Below, piece after piece: positions 22,280 through 33,596 of a stretch of 64,000 nt of DNA. Position 1 is the stretch's first letter, and each line of letters begins with the position of its first letter. Location of the stretch: NCBI RefSeq assembly GCF_001653235.2, contig NC_035794.1, positions 1,736,001 to 1,800,000 of the forward strand, given 5' to 3'. Made by a program: the position numbers and the translations under genes. The DNA comes from Pochonia chlamydosporia 170. Its lineage: Eukaryota; Ascomycota; Sordariomycetes; Hypocreales; Clavicipitaceae. The notes below the pieces were generated by a model, which saw only the letters and a list, made by a program, of their open reading frames with translations, made no database searches and was not told the DNA's origin.

Positions 22280-23278
22280 TTAATACCCGGAGTCTCCATC
22301 ACACGAACTGTCGCTGTAACTTGAACTGTCATAAGTCTCGTCCCGCAAATAGGGCATCTTGTGATATGTCCGCCTCATCGTTGAGAGGTAGTTTCGTACT
22401 CGGTCATTTCGTTTTAGGAATCCTGCTTTTACGCCCAACTTGTATAGCACCTGGACCTCCTTGATTGCCTTTTCCGCTGGTGAAGTTGCTTCACCATCCT
22501 GGCCAACTGTTGAACTCCCTCCAGGGCAGGCAGATGGCCGATTCATATCGAAGTCCTAGTAGTCGAAATTAGCCTACCGACAAGACATATACCGAAGTCA
22601 CGGCAATGCTGTTGGCAATGGGACTTGTGTGAGTAGAGAGTAGAAACATACCCTCTGATTTAACTCAGCTGCTGACTGGTCTCGGTTTACTTGCGAGGAA
22701 GCTCGGTTGGGTTGGTTGCTGCTGCTCATCCTCTGATTGCTTACACTCGAGCCTGATGCAGGGCTTTGGTATGGGAATGCTGGTGGTGACACTATACTAT
22801 CGACTCTGGGGCGCAGCCCGTTGGTATTGAACATGCCATCGTGGCCGTCTTCCTTCAAGTGTCTGTCTTGATCGCTCGGGGTAATTGTGAAGTCGAGGTC
22901 CATTAGTGGCCAAGAAGAATCTCCATGGTCCTTGGGCTGTTGCTGCTGTGGCCAATATTGGGGATCTTGAACAACGTACTCTACTTGGGGTTGTGATTTC
23001 TGTAAATACTCGGGATAAGGAGGTGATGGAGGAAGGCCAATCAGTGGCGTACTGAGTGCCCCGTCTTCAGCGGTGAGCGCCCGTCCAGTCAATGCGTCCA
23101 AACCGTTACTGACACTAGCACTGGATGGTTGTTTTTGACGTTCCCCTGTGTGAATCAAGAGCTGTTAGCTGCGGGAATTCATACCCGTTCGGACTGGGGT
23201 ATGAATCATACTTCGGCGTTGCTGTGATTCGCGATTCTGGCGTCGACGTCGCTCGCGAGATTCCTGACTAGGCGGCAT
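22280..23278 (-). CDS. bZIP-type transcription factor (putative cluster regulator)
   Basis: 278 residues in three exons: 23278-23212, 23145-22652, 22555-22280. Introns are 66 bp (GTATGA...CACAG) and 96 bp (GTATGT...CTAG). Splicing intron 1 after the Arg codons joins a basic region, RRRQNRESQQRRRERQK (about residues 10-27), resembling the DNA-binding half of fungal bZIP proteins. No clear leucine heptads follow; the middle is Pro/Gln/Ser-rich (PPSPPYPEY, QQQQ), as in activation domains. The C-terminus has a helical block (LYKLGVKAGFLKRND...) of a type seen in other fungal cluster bZIPs. It is the only regulator in the polyketide region and a candidate binder of the GTCAGC motifs. Confidence is lower for the first splice site than for the coding nature. 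Confidence 0.75.
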
Positions 23279-25047
23279 TGGAATGATAACTTCCTTTGAC
23301 GCAGCTGAAAAGCAGGTATAGTGTGGAATAAGCCTCGCTATATAAATCGTGGTACAGATAATCACTAAGACTGGTGATAAACAGTGATAGGCTGTCAAGG
23401 ATTTAGGAGCATTTACTATACGTCTCACGTCGATAGCAAGTGAGGGCTAAATAAATCGGCAGGAAAGTCCCGGTAGACACCATTCTGGTTGAATTATCTG
23501 GCCTACCACGTTGAATGTCTGGCCCCCATCGTGAATTTCCTGGTCAGCCGTATCTCGAACCAGCAGGTGGGTAAGATTATTCCTGCAATCCTTCTCGACG
23601 CAAAGAAATAGTAATCTTAGTAAGGCTCGGCGGACGGCTAATATAAGGTGGGGTTATCGAATTAACCCCGGTTCTCTTGACAAGTGAAATAACAAATGCC
23701 TCCTCCATCTTGCTCGGATTCGGCCGAGGGCTTGCTTGTTGCGTCGAAGATAAGGGTATACGGCACGTGCAGATACGTTTTGTACGGCAATTGGTAGGCT
23801 ACAAATAGTATTGATTTAATCATTCGATGTGGAATGCCTGAGCCTTACAAAGTGTTTTGCCTCGAGGGTGTGGTGTAACTTGATGAGTACGCAACATTCT
23901 GCACGGTATCCTGCAGGAATGCCTGTCCCGATGGTTCACAACACGAGGCTCCCTCCCCGGCGGGTGCTGCCTGTTCCAGATACAGTCATATATGGCTAAT
24001 CTTTGCCGGAGGAAGAAACGGAAGTGTTCCGTAATTCCAGGGGTGTATGGCAATGAGTGCTGGCAATCATCGGTTCTGGGGGCCAAGCCTTCTTTCTAAT
24101 CCTTCGATACTAATTTGGTCGAAACATACGTGCCAAGACAATTGACGTTTCCCACCTGAGTCAAGCATTCAAAACCAATCTAACAACAGCTCGAAAATAT
24201 CGGGGTTCAGTCATATGTCCCGAGAGCTCACGAGTCACGACCGAGAAACCATCTTAGCTACGAAGTGGCTCCCCCGTTAGTTTTCACAGTGGCGCAGTGT
24301 TTTCTATTTCCCGGTTTGTTTCCCCTCATGCTATGGTATGAAGGGCAGGGATTATTAGTAGTTTGCCCGATATGCAGCCACTTGGACTCAAAACAAGCCA
24401 CCCTGCTGACCCTTGCCAGAGACCTCCGATGGTGGCACATTTCGATGGTGGTCGTCAGAGACAAGAAAAGAATGGTATCGGTTACACATATCGCCGTTGA
24501 TGGAAAATTTACCACACCTGTCAAAACTTTGGGTCAGACGCCTCAATCTCAGCCGCGTCCAAAGGTAGCGTATGAAGGGTCCAGTGCGGAGGTCGAACGC
24601 GTTGCCTTCTGAAGCAGATGGTCAGTAAGCATGACACAATGCGGCAGGGACGGCACATGGTTCAGTAGTAGAATAGCTGGGATTACCTTTGGTGGCGGGT
24701 GACATTTTGAATTGCCCGGTGCTCACCGGGTCGGTGTTCCTCCGCCGAGTGATCCGATTGCGAAGTCCCAATCAAGAGCATGGTGTAAGCAAGGGTTTTT
24801 GTTCTACTCCTTGCAGCCGCTTCCTTGGATGATACCTTCACACGTTGACGTTGACGCAAGTTGTGGCTGCATGCGTAAATATTGCCTCTGTTCCTTTGAT
24901 TTGCTACGAGGTTGAATCATAGGTTTTGTTACATTCTATAGTTGGCATGGGGCTTTACAGGGTTGCCAATGTTGATAACTGAGCTATTGGAGTTTTATTG
25001 GTGGAGCTGTATGCAGATTAATTAAGCTTTGTGAGAAGCACGAACCT
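23279..25047. other. Intergenic region between regulator and C-A gene
   Basis: 1.77 kb: promoter of the bZIP gene (one GTCAGC at about 23543) and 3' flank of the C-A gene (one GCTGAC at about 24405). A 115-codon frame at 24265-24612 has no family signal. No gene called. Confidence 0.55.
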
Positions 25048-27960
25048 CTATACTAGATGTTTGAGCCCTGTTGACTTTACCCAATCTCGAATACTACCCC
25101 GATCAAGAGCCTGAGAGTCTGTTCTAGGTAGACTTTCTACCGCAATCCATACAGTAGGAACTATATCAGAGGGTAACTTGGATTTCGCGTAATTTTTGAC
25201 AGTACTGATATCCCGCGTGACAACACTTTTGCAAGTTTCAGATATCGGGCCTAATATTGACTTAGATGGTAAGACAGAGTCAGCCAGGCAAACGACAGCC
25301 ACAATTTGAGTCCGGCCAGCTGAGATCTGCGTCAAGATAGCGATGTCACTCAATCTATCACAGTTGAGAAGTACTCTCTCGATATCTTCGAGTTGTGTGC
25401 CGCGACCTTTGATCTGGACACGATTGCTTCGACGTCCTACCAAACAGATATTGCCGTCAGTATCGTATCGGCCGAGAAGCCCCGTACGATACATTCTTGC
25501 GTCTTCAAGTGAGAACGAAGCCGCCCAAGCTGGTGCTGCGACAAATGAGGCCGCCGTTTTCGCCTCGTCTGCCAAATATCCTTTGGCTACACCAGGGCCG
25601 GCAACTAGAAGCTCACCAATGCTGCCGATTGGAGCGAGGTCATGGATGTTCTGAGAATTTACTATCCAAACAGAGCAGCCGGCGGGTAACCCAACGCATG
25701 TTGTATCTGGCGAACTGGGTGGAACATCTAGAACGGTACTTATGAAAGATGTTTCACTTGTTCCCCAACCGCGGAAGAGCCGTACGGCCTTAGTCCACAT
25801 TGTTGATACTTTGGTCGGAATAGGCCTTTCGCCAATACACAATACGTTTTCTAGAGAAGGCGTGCTGCTCGGTGCTACGGTACAGAGCTCACTTGACGAG
25901 AGTATCGTCCAATTTGACTCAGAACCCTCAATGGCTCTCGATAGATTCATTTCGTCACCTGGCTTAGAGTGAACGCAGACACAGCCCCCGGATAGTAGCA
26001 TTCCGAGGACCTCAAAAATGCTCCAGCTGGACGCATAAGATGTACGATGTAGCATACGGCAACCTTGCTGCCAGCCAAGTCTTTGGGCTTGGCTTACCAA
26101 GGAAACTGTCAAGTTTCCGTGTTGAAGCATCACCGCTCGTAATTCTGTCCCAGCATCCGCGGTAAGCAGAGTAAAGGCGTTATCATCCTGACAACTCGTA
26201 TCATTTGGAACGGGGTTGCTCGTTTTCGTCGACCCAATGGTGTCGTGATTGACAATGAAGATGTCTGACCCAACACCAACGGACTTGGGATGTTGTGTGG
26301 ATGATACCAAAACAAGTTTCGCATTTACTCGGGAGCATACCGCTGTCCTGTCGCTAAGATCGTCTTTCTCATCAATTGGCACGCATACACCACCAGCTTT
26401 CAGGATTCCGAGCATCGCGACCGTGGCCCACAGAGACTTTTCAAATATCATGGCCACTGCAACATTTCGCGAGACACCTCTTGCTCGCAGGTCATGAGCA
26501 AGCCGATCGGACATTCGATCCAGCATGCCGTATTCCATTCTCATGTCGCCGTCCTCTACTGCGGGAGCGTCAGGATGTTCTCGAACTTGGACACGAAATG
26601 CTTGCTGGATGGACGCTGCCGATTGTTGAGGAGTACCTCTATTCCATGATGATATACGTTGATGATCGTGAGGGTTCAATAACTTTAAGCTACTCAACTT
26701 CGTCTTTGTCGGCGATTCTATCAGTAGTTGCAGGACATGCTCAAACTGATTCAGGGCATGATTCAACTGAGTCTCAGATATAGCTTGAGGGTCGAATCTA
26801 GGATCAATCGTGAAGCCGTCGCCGTTTATGTTGAAAATTAAATGTAAGGGAAACGGTGCTTCAATCGACGTCATGCATTCCAACTTGATATCCTCGCTTT
26901 CACCCGCAGCCGGTAGCTCAGGCAGGATATTCAGTAACGTTCGGTATGCTGCAGCATGTTTTGACGCTGTGCTGGCCGCGATAATCTTGTGTATACCGCA
27001 TTGTACGGCAGGGTTTGCTTGAAGTTGCCGAAGCGACAGAGCTCGCTCTTTGATCAATTGCTCCACGCTCATGTTGCGTTTCAGGTCAACTTGGATCGGA
27101 ACTTCTATGACTGTAGGCCCCAGAGTATTCCGAAGCCCGTTTGAGGAGGACGAGCGTCCCGAAAGTAGATAACCGTAAGCAACGCTGTCATTGCCCGTGT
27201 AAATGCTCGACGTAATGGCCCACGACGCCTCGATAAAGTACGGCATCTGAGCAAGAACTGCTCCACTCACAGTTCGTCCAAGGGATACTTTTCGTGTTGC
27301 AGCCTTTCGAACCTCCCCTGAACCTCCTGATCCAAAGTCTGGGAAACATGCCGGATGACCTCTGAATCTAGCTGCCCAGAAGACCTTGGCTTCAGAGTCG
27401 TCTATACTCTTACAATGAGCAACGAAATCTTTGAATGGTACGCGGGTCGGTGGTTCGAGTTGGTAATACGCAGCTGCCAAGTCGACATTGAACAAAGTGA
27501 ACCATGACCAGTAATCCATGATTGCGTGATGTATTGTGGCGACAAACTTCGTGCCGATAAACCTCGCGCGAAATAGCGGTACTCCAATCCAAAGGCCCTC
27601 AGTTCTGCTATCCTGTAGATACTGTTCCATATCACCCGAATGGTGTATTGGAATTTCATCTGCCCCTAGAACGACTTGAAGCGTTCCTAGACGACATATT
27701 GCAAACCTCGTGCGCAGGATTGCATTCAGATCGACTACGCGTCGAAGCGCTTCGGAGAATCGTTCAACGCTCGCGGAAGGACCAAATGAGAGGACAAACT
27801 GGTATACTTCCGGTCTGATCTCCTGTATCATACGAATTTGTGAAGGAGTACACTCATATACATCCTCAATGTCTTTGATTGATGTGTTGCAAGCTCTGGC
27901 GATATCGGTTAGGATCGCTTCGTCGACATCATCTTTCGACATAATGCCAGGGGACGCCAT
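25048..27960 (-). CDS. NRPS-like protein: intact condensation domain + degenerate adenylation domain, no carrier domain
   Basis: Intronless, 970 residues. The condensation domain (about 35-440) has the active-site motif HHAIMDYWS (His144, His145, Asp149). The adenylation-like domain (about 460-955) keeps A2 (LKAGGVCVPID), A6 (GELLVAGPGVAKGYL) and A9 (LPSDIVP). The A3 glycine/lysine loop is replaced by TADAGTELRA, A7 YRTGD has become YRTGL, and the A10 lysine motif (GK) reads SQALDR. Those are the ATP-binding and catalytic positions, so adenylation is probably lost. The protein ends shortly after A10, with no carrier domain. It may work as a stand-alone acyltransferase joining the PKS chain to an alcohol or amine, as the C domain of Fum14 does in fumonisin biosynthesis; role inferred. 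Divergent from the ABC exporter. Confidence 0.9.
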   Translation of the reverse strand: MASPGIMSKDDVDEAILTDIARACNTSIKDIEDVYECTPSQIRMIQEIRPEVYQFVLSFGPSASVERFSEALRRVVDLNAILRTRFAICRLGTLQVVLGADEIPIHHSGDMEQYLQDSRTEGLWIGVPLFRARFIGTKFVATIHHAIMDYWSWFTLFNVDLAAAYYQLEPPTRVPFKDFVAHCKSIDDSEAKVFWAARFRGHPACFPDFGSGGSGEVRKAATRKVSLGRTVSGAVLAQMPYFIEASWAITSSIYTGNDSVAYGYLLSGRSSSSNGLRNTLGPTVIEVPIQVDLKRNMSVEQLIKERALSLRQLQANPAVQCGIHKIIAASTASKHAAAYRTLLNILPELPAAGESEDIKLECMTSIEAPFPLHLIFNINGDGFTIDPRFDPQAISETQLNHALNQFEHVLQLLIESPTKTKLSSLKLLNPHDHQRISSWNRGTPQQSAASIQQAFRVQVREHPDAPAVEDGDMRMEYGMLDRMSDRLAHDLRARGVSRNVAVAMIFEKSLWATVAMLGILKAGGVCVPIDEKDDLSDRTAVCSRVNAKLVLVSSTQHPKSVGVGSDIFIVNHDTIGSTKTSNPVPNDTSCQDDNAFTLLTADAGTELRAVMLQHGNLTVSLVSQAQRLGWQQGCRMLHRTSYASSWSIFEVLGMLLSGGCVCVHSKPGDEMNLSRAIEGSESNWTILSSSELCTVAPSSTPSLENVLCIGERPIPTKVSTMWTKAVRLFRGWGTSETSFISTVLDVPPSSPDTTCVGLPAGCSVWIVNSQNIHDLAPIGSIGELLVAGPGVAKGYLADEAKTAASFVAAPAWAASFSLEDARMYRTGLLGRYDTDGNICLVGRRSNRVQIKGRGTQLEDIERVLLNCDRLSDIAILTQISAGRTQIVAVVCLADSVLPSKSILGPISETCKSVVTRDISTVKNYAKSKLPSDIVPTVWIAVESLPRTDSQALDRGSIRDWVKSTGLKHLV

Positions 27961-29075
27961 CTCGGAATGTTGATTTGGATGCAGGGCCAGCTCTTGGCAA
28001 GTGAATAGACTTTTAGAGGGAAATCATTAAAAAAGATAAATAGAAAACACACAACATCTGTGTCCTGATTGCCTGGCTGTAAGTCTGCAAACCCACTTGA
28101 GGTGTTTCTAGGTCTGCTTCACTCTAAAGCCGCCGCTTAAGAACAACGATTTTACCAGCTCGTAGCTGGGCAGGTTCCCCAAAGCTTACTACCTGTTGGA
28201 TTCGGTGTGCTTAGGCATTTGGTGCCGATCTATCGCTGTATCTCTCATTCTCAAGCAGCTTCTGTAGGGTCACCGAGAGCAAGGTGACAGTTACAGCCAG
28301 CGAAGGGATGGCTGCGTTCGTACCTGCATCTATCTCAAACAGCAGAATGAATAAGGCAGCTTCAGAAAATAGAGAACTGAAAGCTGCTGACAAGAGGCGG
28401 TAACAAAAAAGTTGCTGACTGCAGGACGACATCTGCAGTCAGCAAGTCCCTGTCATCAGGTCAGATGGTGCAGATAGACCTGGAGAACATTGAAAGTGCC
28501 GCGTATACAGCAACATGAAACACCATGCGCCTAGAGATCTCAGCCGTGTCTTCCTATTGGACCTATGAAGAGACTCTCTTCGGAAAAATTAAGTCTGTCG
28601 TGCGCCGGTGGGTTCGCTGGACTGGAGTAATCGGCACAAGTCGCCGTCTGAGTGGCTTTGTCTTTGCAGAATATCGCCGAATACCTCTGACACGCAACTG
28701 TCTTGTACTTTGTGTACGAAACTCAAACATACGACTGCAGTGAGCGTATGAGAAATCGCTTTGCTAGAGCAGTACCCTGGGTTCGGCGCTGTCGGAAGTT
28801 GCGTACCCCAATGCCCCAAGTGAACTGATTTCCAAGATACCAACAACATCAAGGCGTTCCAGCAAGCACATGGAACCCCAATGGAATTTGAACATACACT
28901 GTCTAGCCTGAAATCATCCACGCACGTGTGCTAGCTAGATGGTACCCTCGACGTGTGTTGGAGCCTAGGAAATTTTTCACACACCCACGCCTTGGCAAAT
29001 TTGCATCTGTTAGCTGTAGCACCACAGACTTTCGCGCCCGAGAACTTAACATCGTGTAGAGCGCAAGTCCATGAC
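27961..29075. promoter_or_regulatory. Divergent promoter of the C-A and ABC transporter genes
   Basis: 1.1 kb shared upstream region. It contains a perfect 13-bp inverted repeat and an extra TGCTGAC half-site at about 28385-28391. Short open frames inside have no family signal. Confidence 0.55.
28412..28445. promoter_or_regulatory. Inverted repeat TTGCTGACTGCAG-N8-CTGCAGTCAGCAA
   Basis: Two perfect 13-bp arms (28412-28424 and 28433-28445) separated by 8 bp, near the middle of a divergent promoter. Each arm contains TGCTGACT/AGTCAGCA, which resembles bZIP (Maf/AP-1-like) recognition sequences. It is a strong candidate operator for the cluster regulator. Confidence 0.6.
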
Positions 29076-32000
29076 ATGTCTGAAGTGTCAAGAGATGTTT
29101 TGTCGTCCCCTGGGGACTCTGATGAAACTCTCACTGCTGCCGCAACAGTGCAGGATGAGGTTGAGAGCACAAAGATGAATGAAACGATTGAAGGCTCAAG
29201 CTTCAAATCCTTTATCGTGAGATACAGCCGTTTCCAACTCCTAAAGATTTCTGAAGCTAATGGTATATGCGTCCAGCGCGTGTTCCGATACAACGACGCG
29301 TCAGGATGGGTTCTGAATTCAGTTGCCTTTGTGTCCATGATTGGCGCTGGCACAGCACTTCCACTCATGGACGTCGTTTTTGGGGGGTTTGTTAACGTTT
29401 TCAATGACTTTGTTACCGGAAAAATAACCCCAGATAAGTACATGGATGAAGTCGGCCGATATACGTGAGTCCCTGACAACGTGCAAATGGCACTGATGGC
29501 GGAAATACTGACTGCCTCGAAAGTTTATACTTTGTCTATATTTTTATCGGAAGATTCTCGCTAATATACATATGGACGGTTTGTGTCGCACATCTTCCCA
29601 TTCATACCTACGTACTTACGCATCCATCTAGATGCTCGTAAACATTACGGCGATCCGCACGACTAAGAACCTCCGAGTCGATTTCGTCCGCCAAGTCCTA
29701 CGACAGGAAATCTCCTTCTTTGATACTCCATCTATATCCGTTTCAGGTCAGATAACTACAAATGGCAACTTAATATACTACGGGATATCGGAGAAGCTCG
29801 GCCTTGTTATACAGGCGTTATCGATGCTCATCTCTGCGTTTGTGGTCGCCTTTATCGTGCAGTGGAAATTGACACTAATCACCTTGGCCATCGTGCCGGT
29901 GAATACCATCATTATGCTTATTTGCATTTACTTTGATACGATTTACGAGTACCAAATGTTCGACATTTACGCTGAGTCTGGATCCATGGCCGAGGAAGCA
30001 TTCTCGACAATTCGCACCGCGCATGCCTTTTGGGTCTTTCCGAAGCTGGCTGGTCGTTTCAATGAAGTTCTTAACAGAGCAAGAAAAGTTGGCAACAAGA
30101 AATCCATCTTATACGCAATTTTATTCCCGGTGGAATTCTTTAGCATTACCGCAGGATATGGCCTGGCCTTCTGGCAGGGCATGCAAATGTACTCGAGAGG
30201 GGAAATCCAATCTCCTGGGACGGTGGTAACGTAAATGCCTAACTGCCAAGCTATACCAACTACAGTGACTTACTTGTATTCTTCTGCAGTGTTATATTTG
30301 CGGTGTTAGTAGCCGCCCAGGCTTTGACCCAAATAGCGCCCCAAGTGATCGCAATATCGAAAGCCATGGCCGCAGCACAAGACCTATTCTCTACAATCGA
30401 CAGAGAGTCTGCCATCGATTCGCTCTCGGAAGGTGGTGAGAGGATTCAAAACTTCCAGGGTAATATAAAATTGCGCGAAGTTTGCTTTTCGTATCCATCG
30501 CGGCCGACTGTGCCCGTTGTGCAAGACCTCGACCTTGACTTCCCTGCTGGCAAGATCACGGCTATAGTTGGTGCTAGTGGTTCCGGCAAAAGTACTATAT
30601 TCGGCCTTCTGGAGCGTTGGTACTCGTATGCTAAAGGCGAAATTACACTCGATGGACATAAACTGGAAAACATCAACCTACGGTGGCTACGAACGAATGT
30701 CCGCCTGATCCAACAGGAGCCCACCCTCTTCAGTGGCACTATTTACCAAAATGTCGTGGACGGCCTTTCCGGTACTGAAGATGAGACTATATTCGATGAA
30801 GAAAAGAAGAAGAGTCTTGTGGTTACGGCCTGCAAGGCAGCGTATATACACGACTTCATCATGCGTCTTCCAAGCGGATACGACACTTGGGTAGGAGAAC
30901 GAGGTGCATTATTATCTGGCGGTCAGAAGCAACGCATTGTTATCGCTCGAACCATCATATCGGACCCGAAAGTACTATTGTTAGATGAGGCAACTAGCGC
31001 CCTAGATCCCAGTGCCGAGAAGATTGTGCAAGCTGCACTAAATAACATAGCAAAGGGCCGCACTGTGGTTATCATTGCTCACCGGCTTTCAACTATCAGG
31101 GAAAGTGACAACATTATTCTCTTGGCTAGAGGAAAGGTTGCGGAAACCGGGACGCACTCCGAGTTAATTGCACTTGGGGAGAGTTATGCTAGACTCGTCA
31201 AGGCGCAAGACCTTGGGAAGAACTCAGGCCCAATCCATGACATATCTGCTGATAGCAAAGAAAAATCCGTTGCTGGTAAGGAGATAACACAAGCCTCGAA
31301 GACAAAAGACGATATCACAACTTCTGGTGGTCCTATTCGCAAGTATGGACTACTTCATGGTCTGTTTCTCATCATACAAGAGCAAAGGGTGTTATGGATA
31401 CCGGCGTTTGTGATCTTTGCAAGCTGCACGGCTGCTGGTAAGACACCTGGTGTTCGTCTTGGCTACACATCTTCTAAGACTCAATTCTCACAGGAATTAC
31501 ATACCCAGCAATGGCGGTTCTGGTATCTAAGTCTTTAGAACAGTATGAGACTACTGATGTGACCAAGGCCAACTTTTTCGCCTTGATGTTTTTTGTCGTC
31601 GCACTCGGCAACCTATGTATATTTGCCGCAGTTGGCTGGCTGTCAAATGTAGTTGCGCAGGTATGTCCTCAGCTTTCCTCTGTGCATGATCCATTTATAC
31701 TGATTCTACTTGCCATATGGATAGACCGTTATGGAGTTCTATCGGGGTGACGTCTTCGACAATACACTTCGTCAGGACATGACATTCTTCAACGAGCCCG
31801 ACAACAGCACAGGCGCCTTGGTCTCGAGGCTGGCAGCAGAACCGACAAGTCTACAAGAGCTTCTATCTATCAACATGGCTTTGATAATAATCTGCGTAAC
31901 TAATCTTTTCGCCAGTTGCATCCTAGCCATAGCGTACGGATGGAAGCTAGGACTTGTCTTAACTTGTGGAGCGTTGCCTTTTATCGTCGGCTCAGGCTAT

Positions 32001-33254
32001 TTACGCATTCGGCTTGAATCCAAGTTTGACGAGGACACTGTTCAACGGTTCTCCAGTAGTAGTGCCATAGCGACGGAGGCAGTTATAGGCATTCGCACGA
32101 TATCGTCACTTGCTCTTGAGCAAACGTTTCTGGATCGGTACGCCAAAAGTCTTGAAGGTATCGCGCGGTATGCTATTAGTAGCCTTGGCTTTAAAATGCT
32201 CTTCTACTCTTTGAGTCAGTCGGTATCTATGCTGGCTATGGGTCTTGGATTCTGGTATGGCGGGAAGCTCGTATCAACTGGCGAGTACACATCAAGTCAA
32301 TTTTACATTGTGTACTTGGCAGTCATTTTCTCCAGCGAGGCAGCTGCGATACTATTTCAGCATACAACCAGTATCTCTAAGGCGGGCACCGCCATTAACT
32401 ACATTTTTGGCCTCCGACAAACTCGTATTTTGCTCGACGATGAGCCAGGTACCGAACCTCAACCTGATGGCGATGATGAGAAGCTGTCTCTTTCCAATGA
32501 AAAGGCTCTGGAAGTGTCTTTTGATCGTGTTCACTTCTCTTACCCCTTACGGCCGGATCAAAGAGTGCTTAAAGGAATCGATATCAACATTGGGTCCGGG
32601 AAAAAGGTGGCCTTTGTTGGTGCCTCCGGCTGTGGAAAGTCTACGCTGGTCGCATTACTTGAGCGATTCTATGACCCTGTAACTGGTACAATTCGGGCAT
32701 ATGGCCGAGATATCAAGTCCCTCAATCGACGCAGATATCGCCGCAACATCGCATTGGTGCAACAAGAACCAGTACTATACCAAGGCTCAATAGAGGACAA
32801 CGTTTCACTTGGAATAGAAGAAGGCAGTCCCTCTGAAGCACAAATTATTCAAGCATGCCAGAGTGCCAACATATGGAACTTTATCATCTCTCTCCCAGAA
32901 GGACTGCAAACGAAATGTGGCACTCAGGGATTCTCCTTGTCAGGCGGTCAGAGGCAACGCATAGCGATTGCCAGGGCACTCATTCGCAATCCTAAGCTAC
33001 TACTGCTGGATGAAGCTACGAGTGCGCTAGATACCGAATCCGAAAACGTAGTAAAGGCAGCTCTGGACGTTGCAGCGGCGGGAAGAACCACGATTACAGT
33101 CGCACATCGGCTCAGTACGATCAGTGATGCTGATAAAATTATCGTGTTTTCTAACGGAAGTATCGTCGAGTCGGGCACCCACGATGAGTTGCTCGACCGG
33201 AGGGGTGTATATTACGAGATGGTGTTGGCACAGTCACTAGATAGAGAAGCATAG
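29076..33254 (+). CDS. Full-size ABC transporter, ABCB/MDR type
   Basis: 1295 residues, TMD-NBD-TMD-NBD, six exons. Introns: 29465-29523, 29579-29631, 30231-30289, 31438-31493, 31661-31724; the total closes in frame. NBD1: Walker A GASGSGKST, signature LLSGGQKQR, Walker B VLLLDEATSALD. NBD2: GASGCGKST, SLSGGQRQR, LLLLDEATSALD. Both nucleotide sites look complete. Start chosen at MSEVSRDV; another ATG 5 bp upstream is out of frame (overlapping upstream ORF). Being divergent from the C-A gene, it probably exports the cluster product or protects the producer; inference. Confidence 0.95.
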
Positions 33255-33596
33255 GACGGCGCGGCCTGTCACATTGGACGGAGTTTTTGGAGTTTTTGCT
33301 AATTTTCAATACAACAACTCCTATTCAATTAAAGAAAACCGTAATATTTCCATATCTTATCGCAAAATTCTTGCATCACAGATCTCTAATCTTGCAGCTC
33401 TTATCAGACGCATGGGCTGGTATCCAACGTGGTTAGCATCGTGGTCACCAATTCTTTAGAGGAAAGTATGTTGGCGTCGATGGGAATATAAACAATGAAA
33501 CTGGAAACGCCACCCGCAGACAATGCTGAATCAACTGTTGTTGAGCAACAACCAAGATCTGATTACCTAGGGAAGATTGTTGCTCTGAAACTGTAC
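33255..33596. other. Convergent spacer
   Basis: 342 bp between ABC and tannase stops; no gene seen. Likely the right end of the polyketide cluster. Confidence 0.6.
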
